Below, piece by piece: positions 56,601 through 64,000 of a DNA stretch of 64,000 bases. The notes under the pieces are model-generated. The model searched no databases. It was not told the origin of the DNA and saw only the letters and a program-made list of their open reading frames with translations. The stretch is from Ricordea florida (lineage: Eukaryota; Cnidaria; Anthozoa; Corallimorpharia; Ricordeidae), in assembly GCA_949710005.1 (NCBI GenBank), contig OX453287.1, positions 23,000,285-23,064,284 of the forward strand, written 5' to 3'. The translations under genes and the position numbers were made by a program. The number at the start of each line of letters is the position of its first letter. Positions within the stretch are counted from its first letter, which is position 1.

Positions 56601-59600
56601 TTTTGCATAGTCTTCTGACGGTGTTTATTAGAATAACAATGTCCCTACAAATCTACATTTGAGGAAACCCGTTTGATCTCTGCCTATTAAATAGGCAAAA
56701 CTACGGCACTATGTCAGTACTATCCCGTGTGTGTATGTAACCTTATTTGTTTATTCTTGGTTAATTATTGACGATTAAACACACACTATCATTTATCAAC
56801 CCCTTTTCTGCTCCTCAAAATTAAGGCAAAATATAAATGCAACTGAGCTAGCTTTTGGCCTAGTGGGTCTTCAAAAGATAAACTTAAAACATATTGATAA
56901 AAAATCGGGATTTGACCACCACTGTTTCCATGGTAAACCACGAATTCCAAGAAAAGATGAACTCTTCAAAAATCAAGTTATGATCAGTAAAATGAAATTT
57001 GGCTCAATACGCAGCGGGTGTGTAGTGTGACAAGTCAAAAATAATTGTGCCAGACTTGGTGATTGTAGTACACATGTAACTTGACAAATTTAAGGTGACA
57101 CGCAAAAAAGCGCAAAAATTAGATATTTTCGCAACACACAATTTAAAGTAACAATGTCTTAAAATATGGTTTTAAGTAAGTTCTCCACAGTATGTTGGCA
57201 ATTATAAGTTGAAATGAATATGTCTACCCACAATCTCAATAAATCATCATATTTCAGATAAAATTTCTCACCTGAAGTACATGGCGCTTGAGTGAGAAGT
57301 CTCTTTACACACCATTGCTACCAGGCGATATCCTTGCGCAGTTTCCAAGTCACCTGCAATACTTTCATCAGAGGAAGACGCATTAAGAAGACAAGCGCTG
57401 ATTTTTCCTGAAGAAAATGAAGATGTTGGTGGTGGAACTATTTCGCTCACCACACCATCTTGACCGACAAACTGTGGTGTTTATCGTTGTTTCGTGTCTT
57501 CGTTGGTTGCTAGTTATAAATTGTTCTTGCACCCGATTTAGCCATTTTCGTCTCGTTGGAATACTATCCTTCGAAAGCTACTGTTTTTTTTCCTTAGCTT
57601 TGGTATGATTTTCTTTGTTTTGAGCAAAACATTTCTGTAATAAACACTACATATCGATTGAACTCTGGCGACCTTGGTGAGTTTGCAGTAGCTTAGCATC
57701 CGGGCCTCTGAGGAAAACTAGCACTCAGGAATGAACTACGAGACCCCTGGATCTCAGGACTAAGGAAAATAGCTTGTAAAAATTCATTGTTTTTAGTTGT
57801 TTACGTGGAAACAAAAAACAGCTTCAAAACAACCGCTGTTTTTGACTCTGCAAGAGAATTTTAAGAAAAAATAGATGAGATGTTTCAAATCTTCACAGAC
57901 TGACATAAATATTTTTCTTAAAAACACTTTTCCGCCAAAACGTTTCAAATTTTCCAAATTTCAACCGTCAAGTCCCCATTTCTTGGTTTCCACAATGGAC
58001 GAAATGCCGGGAAAATATCTCACTCAGGTCTCTTAGCTTGACTCTTTCTTTGCATCGGGCAGTCTTTACCTTGTGGGTTACGTTTGATCTGATGCGAGAA
58101 ATTCATCTCTTGATCCACGACTGGGATTTGCAAGGCCTCTGCAACTTTTAACACATCCTCTTCGATGGTCTCATACACATTTGGTGGGTATCCCATAGAA
58201 CTCTAACGAGTTTTTCCTACTGTATTGTTCGAGTTCGGCGTGTTGGTCGCACAGATTGAGAAATTCATCTATTTGATAATTTCTGTTGCATGGCTGAGGA
58301 TTGTTTTTATGTCTTCCAATGATGTCTCTCATGACGAATTCGCTTTTGGTATTTCAGCCTCGGATCCAGTGGCCGACTTCTTCGCCTTCTTTGCTGTGCT
58401 AAAACTTTGTCTTTTTTATTTTTTTTTCAATGCGAGGCCAGAAAAATATATGAAGTATTCTATTCATGTTTTTGTCTCCACAGGTTGTGGGCGTGCACTG
58501 ACTGACCTGCATCAGCTATGATAGGAAAGAATTCTTAATGAAGGGCGGCTTGCTAACAGGAATCGAAAAAAAAAATTTCTTTTTCAGCCATAAAGGGTAA
58601 CATTAAACGGGTAACAAAGTTACACTTGAAACCTTTTTGAGACTTTTCAAAATTCGAATTCAACAATTTTTTGTCATTTCAGAAGAATTACGCTGACAAA
58701 AATACTTTTAGGTGTCTTGTCACCTGTTCATTGATTTTTAATTGCGTACACGATATGGTAAGCTCTTATGTAGAAGCTTCTAGCGTTTTGTTGTGTTTCT
58801 GAAATTTTTAAGGCAAGGCCAGAACAATATTTGGTGAAATAGATTCTAGTATTTGACTTCACAAAATGTGGGCGTGCAGTGATTGATCTGATCAGCTGAT
58901 GGGAAAGAATTCTTAATAAAGGACGGCCTGCTAACGAGAAAAAGAAAACTCCCCTTTTCAGCCATATAAGGCAACATTCAGCGGGTAACTGAGTCCTACT
59001 TGAAACCTTTTTGGTGTACATGAGCCACTCTGCCTGACAAAGAAACAAAGGGAAAGTTTCTTCTAAAATTCTCGAGACAGTGAGTCTGATCGGTTTCGTT
59101 TTATTTCTGATTTGATTCATAACTAAGCGCGAGAATTTTGGACTATCGGCAAAGATGAGAACGATTTGTCTGGCTTTTATTCCTGTGTGTTTCCCTCGTA
59201 TCTCAGTTTGCTTCCTTCCCTTAGTTTGTCTAACTCTCGGTCATTTTGTTTTGCTCGTACAGTATCTGTTTGGCTCGTATTTCTGTTTGCATTATCCAAT
59301 TAAAAAGCAAGATGGTTTAGTGTTGCTGATAGAGCGTCGCAGCCATAATCGCAAGATGCCGCGTGCCAATCCCGTTCGAATCTGTTTTTCAGAATCTCTT
59401 TTTTCAGACTAAATTATAAATTGCTAAAAATTGCTTTAATACCACGAGAGTTAATTCTTTAATTACGTTTAGAAATCCTTTCATTTAAGTTTATGGTCGC
59501 AATCATTTTTAAAAACTGCATTAGTAAGAATTGTCTTACATACTTTCAAGTGGCATTTAAAGACATGATTTAGACAAATGCAAAGAATACGGGATGTGGT

Positions 59601-60779
59601 CACTATGTGGATAAATACTGATGCCCCATAGTGATAGAACAGACATGAGTGTTGGAAAAAAATTAAGATTGAACAATCTTAAACCCCAGCGATTAAGTCT
59701 GAAACCATAGATCACAGGTCAACAGTTACTGTTAAGGGCTAACTTGCTGGAAAAAGTAACAGTTTTGTCATTTTAGATGAATTCGGCTTATAGAAAAACT
59801 TTTAGAAAAAAACCTTGTCTTTTTTGTCTGATGCCAAAGGATCTAAATGTTATTTTCATGTTCATTCATTGGAATTGCGTACACAATTTAGTACACTCTG
59901 GGGTAGAAGCTTCAAGAGTTTTGTAGTTTTTCTGATTTTTCTAAGGCGAGGCCAGAACAATATATGATGACATAAATTCTAGTATTTGACTCCACAAGTT
60001 GGGGGCGTGCAATGGATGATCTGATCAGCTGATGGGAAAGAATTCTTAATTAAAAGGGCGGCCTGCTAACGGGAAAAAAGAAACTCCCCTTTTCAGCCAT
60101 ATAGGGTAACATTGAACGGGTAACTGAGTTTTATTTAAACCTTTTTGAGATTTTTAGTGTACATGAACAACTCTGCTTGACAAAGCAACGTTTCGTTCAA
60201 GGGAACGTTTCTTCTAAAGATCCCAAGGTAGTAAGTATGAAATACAAGGAAAATAATTATGTTGAATTCTTAAATAGTGAGACGGAGTTCTTATGAAATT
60301 ATCTGTAATTGTTTTGAGCTTAATTTTACTCGACTCTCCCAGATTTACTTAATCGTTGTAAAATAGTTTTCTTACACATGAGGTATTGGCGAGCAAGTAT
60401 TCAATTGCGTTTATTGTGCTGTTACAAGTCTCCCTTATGCAAATCAGTGAACGGATCCCCTTCTTCACTTCTACCATATATATGCTTGAAGATGGTGATG
60501 AGGTTTAAAGAAAACAAGTCTTGTTTAGTATGCGGTGGTATGACGATGACTTTATAATCTCCACGAAATTCGTTTGCATGACATTTTCACGGCAAAGAAT
60601 TTTTGGTAGACAATTTTGTTCGAAGTATCAGGTTTTAACAATTGGTTCTATAAACTCTTTAAGATGATCTGGGGCCGCTTCTCGAAACGCCCTTTAACTT
60701 ACCGGGATGGAAAAGCTCTTCTAAGATCATAATGTTAACGACTGATTATAAAATTTTGTTCTTAAGGCTACGCAATACA
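56601..60779. repeat. Spacer between F and G, dispersed repeats
   Basis: No firm gene. Single copies of the 165-bp unit seen upstream of gene E lie at about 58485-58650, 58868-59015 and 59998-60150. From about 59640 the sequence parallels the gene E flank (22070 onwards). A splice-donor-bounded open stretch on the minus strand at 57453-57268 is described separately. Confidence 0.6.
57268..57453 (-). other. Possible orphan exon or gene fragment, unidentified
   Basis: The minus-strand frame reads EIVPPPTSSFSSGK, ISACLLNASSSDESIAGDLE, TAQGYRLVAMVCKETSHSSA and ends at TTCAG followed by GTGAGA, a good donor. The composition looks protein-like, but there is no ATG in frame and I recognise no family. 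It could be an internal exon of an unrelated gene, a retrocopy fragment or chance. Confidence 0.3.
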
Positions 60780-60985
60780 CGCCTAAGTTAACTTGCACCT
60801 TAAGCTGGTTAGTACGCTGAGGACTACGAAAATTTTCCGTAGACTCCGACCTAAAAAAATGAAGCTTTGGGCTTGTAAAATCATCGAGACTCAGAGAAAA
60901 AGGCCCCCAAACCTCACAACTTTGCACAACAGAACTGAAGAACTGAAGAAAAAAGTAGGAGTCGGACAGGATATTTGAGAAAAAT
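60780..60985 (+). promoter_or_regulatory. Distal part of the conserved 5' flank of gene G
   Basis: GTTAACTTGCACCTTAAGC through CAGGATATTTGAGA matches the flanks of genes E and F with more divergence. It is separated from its proximal half (62450-62792) by the foldback element. Confidence 0.5.
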
Positions 60986-60999
60986 TGTAGAAAGTACAA

Positions 61000-62440
61000 C
61001 TCGCGAGCAGCGAGCTTATCTTATATTTTCATTTCTGGTGTGCTCTCCACCGAACTTGATAGCCACATTTATAGGAGTTAACCGTCATAGAAAAAGCTAG
61101 AAACCTACATTTATTTTGTTGCAAAGAAGGATTTACAAAATTTCGAGCAACCGAGCAGTCTTGTAGCCTGCAAACACAGTCGCCTCTCATCATAAATAGC
61201 AAAGGCGAGGGCGAGAGACAGCGTCTGCGATTCGCCGCAAGAAATTCCATACTGATGACGTAAATCTGTCAAGAATCTGGACAGGAGCGCTTATTAGTCG
61301 AGAGAATAATTTGCATTTTTAACGTGGAATACTTCGGTGGCCCACAACTGTTACGGCAAAAGAAATAACCTCACGGCAAGAGTAAAAGATTCACGGCAAA
61401 ATGAATAACCTCACGGCAAAAGAAGCTGTGGCCATATGGCCGGTAACCGGTCAAGGTTTTCAAAACAAAAACACTAAATAACCGGCAAGCCTATATGCTC
61501 AGTAAATTTGACAAATCGAAAAACCCAGCTAATCTAAACTATCATATGTCGATTAAGAAAAGTCAAGCGATCCTGTATTGCATTATAGATCTCAAGTCTA
61601 GCGTTTGGTTTACGCTGGGCTAAGAAAACGAAACCATGTTTTGTAATAGAAAAATTTTTCAGCCGATACGACCGACCGCCGGTCACGGAGTTCGAGCTAC
61701 TAAATGGACGGCAGTTCCCAATTTTCTCTTAATTCTCCATTAAAACTATTCCACAGAATACAAACTATACCTGGATTATTCAGACAACTGTATGGTTTCT
61801 ACATATTCTACTAAAATGTTTAAAATTTTGAACTTCCGGCCATTTTATAATTGTTTGAATTCCTTGTATGCATGGTTTTGTTTTCTGAGCTCAGCGTAAA
61901 CCAAGATCGCTTGACTTTTCTTAATCGACATATGATGGTTTAAATTCGCTGTTTTTTTTCCGATTTGTCAAATTTACTGAGAATATAGGACTGCCGTTCA
62001 CCTTGACCTGTTACCGGCCATATAGCCACAGCTTCTTTTGCCGTGAGTCATTTACTTTCGCTTTGCGGTTATTTCTTTTGCCGTGACAGTTGTGGGCCAC
62101 CGTAAATATTCAGAGTTAATTATGCAAAATTATTCTCTCGACCAATAAGCGCTCCTGTCCGGATTCTGGACAGATTTACGTCATCGGTATGAAATTTCTT
62201 GCGGTGAAACGCAAATGCTCTCTCGATCGTTTCTTGCCTTAGCGGGGAGCGATGAGAGGCGACTGTATTCGCAGGCTAGCAATCGTGACAAGAACGAGAG
62301 CATGCAAGTTATTTTGAAATTTTGGAAGCATGAGCAAGCGAGGACTTGCTTAAATTTTGCGAGCAATTCAAGCAAAGGTCAGCAAAGGTACAATTTTGAG
62401 AGCACTTGAAAATTTTAAGGGACCATTCATTACCCCTACA
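61000..62440. mobile_element. Foldback element, about 1.4 kb, in the gene G promoter region
   Basis: The two halves are inverted copies about a centre near 61720: GCGACTGTATTCGCAGGCTA-type text, GACGTAAATCTGTC, ATTATTCTCTCGAC, GGCCCACAACTGT, GGCCATATGGCCGGTAACCG and CATATGTCGATTAAGAAAAG each occur on the left and as complements on the right. Arms are about 600 bp with mismatches. About 23 bp ending CAGGATATTTGAGA stand on both sides (about 60956-60979 and 62446-62469), although E and F have only one copy. No transposase. Confidence 0.82.
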
Positions 62441-62792
62441 AGGAGTCAGACAGGATATTTGAGAAGACTGCTTAACTTTCGTAAAGTTGAGTTTAAAACC
62501 TCCTTTGATCACAGTTTTTAAGTTAGTTTTAAGAAGAAAAAATAGTAATTGCAATGACATAAACTAAACATCTAAGGTCAATAGCATCAAGAGCTTCTAT
62601 GTCATTGGTCTTTGCCTTGTCTATTATTTCTTAAAAATAATAATCGCCTAAACACTGAGGAAAAAAGTTGGCCGAGCTTAATAGATTCCATTTTGTACAA
62701 CAGTCGTCTGCCGTTTACAGGTTAGCTTCTGTAAACCTAAATACATATAATAAACCTAAAACTAATAACTTTTATCTCTTTTATACAAAGAC

Positions 62793-64000
62793 ATGGAGCT
62801 TTATAAGTGCGGAGCACTACTCTTCTTTTCCCTATTGATTTGTAGAGGTAAGTTTGACAGCGAAAAAATCAGAAAACCTTAAATTCGGTCAAATTTTCTG
62901 CAGTAACTTTCTTCATTGGTCTTTTACGCTTTTCATCAGAGAATTGTGTTACTCACTTAATCACTTGAAAAAAATTCAATTAAAAAACTGCTGGTAGAGG
63001 CAAACGTTACATAGTCTTAAAGAAGTTCTGCTTCGAATGTCTCACAACACTTGATCCACTTAGTATACGCTCAAATTGTTTACTTAAACTTAAACCAAAC
63101 CAAACGTACTACCAAGTTTTTTTTATTGTTATCCAGAATACTTCAATGCGAGCCAACAATATCGCTTAAGATTCAAACTTATGATGCAATGTTTATTTCC
63201 TATTTATATTCAAAATATCCTTTTTTTTTTTAAAAAAAAATTGAATCCATTTATGGGATGAATTACCTATCTGAAACGCTAAACTATTAAAGTCTGTTTT
63301 CACAGAGTTATCACATGACATCATAACTATGAATTACTATCACTTTTTAGGGAATGTGTCATATTTTGCGGGAGAAATTTTGTGAGAATCAAATTTTTAG
63401 TAATATATAACATCACTTACAAATAAGATTAATCAAACTTTCCTGTCATATCTTTTACAATTCTTGAAACACAAATGTCAAGATTTTATAATTTTTAGCC
63501 AGCTACTCTTCATGGTAACTAAAGGGAAAAGAAGTAAAAGTTATTCATTCATTATTTTTTCAGACTGTTTTGTAGTCGTTTTTTTAGTTCTTATTTTCTC
63601 AATGCTCTTCAACGTGAAAATATTAGTAATACAGTTTATGTTTTTAGGCTATACGTAATATACCAAACATGAGATACAGTGTTTCGTCACATATCAAACA
63701 TCGAGAAGACATCTGAATATACGACGCGCAGCAGAGGATTTTTAGCGGAACTAGAGATCTTCTATATGTGATGAAACACTTGTATCGAGTGTTTGATATA
63801 GCTTCTCAAACGAAATTAGTGAGATGGATAAATGATTGATGCATAAACGAGCCTTGTTTCATCAGATATCCAAACACGTCACGGTACCTGATTTCCTTTG
63901 TATTTCTCTTATGCATTATCACGGAAAAGAATCAAACTTGTTTACTGCTACATATCTTTATAGTTGAAGGATATGATGAATTTGAAAAGGGTTGTGTGAT
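62793..64000 (+). CDS. Gene G: start of a third E/F-type CAP - (trypsin) gene, cut by the window
   Basis: Exon 62793-62847 (55 nt) encodes MELYKCGALLFFSLLICRG with donor GTAAG, almost identical to genes E and F. After a 1.1-kb intron, CTTTATAG is followed at 63964 by VEGYDEFEKGCV, the start of CAP part 1, running off the window end. Phase 1 joins both. Later exons lie outside, so presence of the protease is inferred from homology and synteny only. Confidence 0.88.

Noticed and set aside
58070-58200. Minus-strand coding-like stretch (NVYETIEEDVLKVAEALQ)
   Set aside because: It faintly resembles LINE ORF1 proteins, but it is short, isolated and without supporting motifs, so I did not list it as a feature.

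Overview
This is a window of eukaryotic, animal nuclear DNA, most likely from a cnidarian (anthozoan). The inference rests on AT-rich DNA, genes split into phased exons with GT-AG introns, APE-type LINEs (one with a 2A-like motif), tRNA-derived SINEs, BEL/Pao remains and many hairpin MITEs. It is not prokaryotic: there are no operons, and real coding sequence is scattered in short exons. The species is not determined here.

The core of the window is a tandem family of seven secreted-protein genes (called A-G here) built from two domains: a CAP/SCP domain of the GAPR-1-like type and a chymotrypsin-fold (S1) serine protease. Genes A, B and C lie on the minus strand (2010-3923 partial; 6022-10025; 12336-14223). 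Genes D, E, F and G lie on the plus strand (16237-21668; 25715-33523; 36596-53906; 62793 to the window end). D, E and F can be assembled as signal peptide - CAP (two exons) - linker - trypsin domain in one reading frame (471, 496 and 483 residues by my exon model). B and C carry a signal peptide and a protease without CAP. A and G are cut by the window or incomplete. The same 52-55 nt signal exon ending in phase 1 starts every gene in which I could find it, and CAP and linker modules are bounded by phase-1 introns, so the locus looks like a product of exon shuffling.

The proteases differ in competence. E and F have a complete triad, an Arg-IVGG activation site and Asp189 (trypsin-like). B has the triad but Ser before IVGG. 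D has the triad but Pro at the new N-terminus position. C has the catalytic Ser replaced by Gly, no IVGG and an acidic C-terminal tail, so it should be a pseudoprotease. In D, E and F a Cys in the propeptide plus Cys122 would keep CAP and protease disulfide-linked after activation.

Layout: 1-2000 no gene; 2.0-3.9 kb gene A; 2.3-3.3 kb MITEs; 6.0-10.0 kb gene B with a 102-bp minisatellite in its intron; 10.0-12.3 kb repeats; 12.3-14.2 kb gene C; 14.2-16.2 kb head-to-head spacer; 16.2-21.7 kb gene D, followed by a decayed copy of its last exon; 22-25.7 kb repeat-rich flank; 25.7-33.5 kb gene E with a 2-kb minisatellite starting at a splice donor; 34.1-36 kb SINE and BEL/Pao relic; 36.6-53.9 kb gene F, a recent copy of E swollen by nested transposons (a 6-kb TIR element containing a full-length 2A-bearing LINE, a truncated LINE, and an intact LINE with a 21-bp target duplication); 54.5-62.8 kb SINE, L1/Tx1-like relic, repeats and a 1.4-kb foldback; 62.8-64 kb start of gene G. 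Working together (inference): a locally expanding family of secreted CAP-protease effectors in which the CAP half is homogenised and the protease half diversifies.
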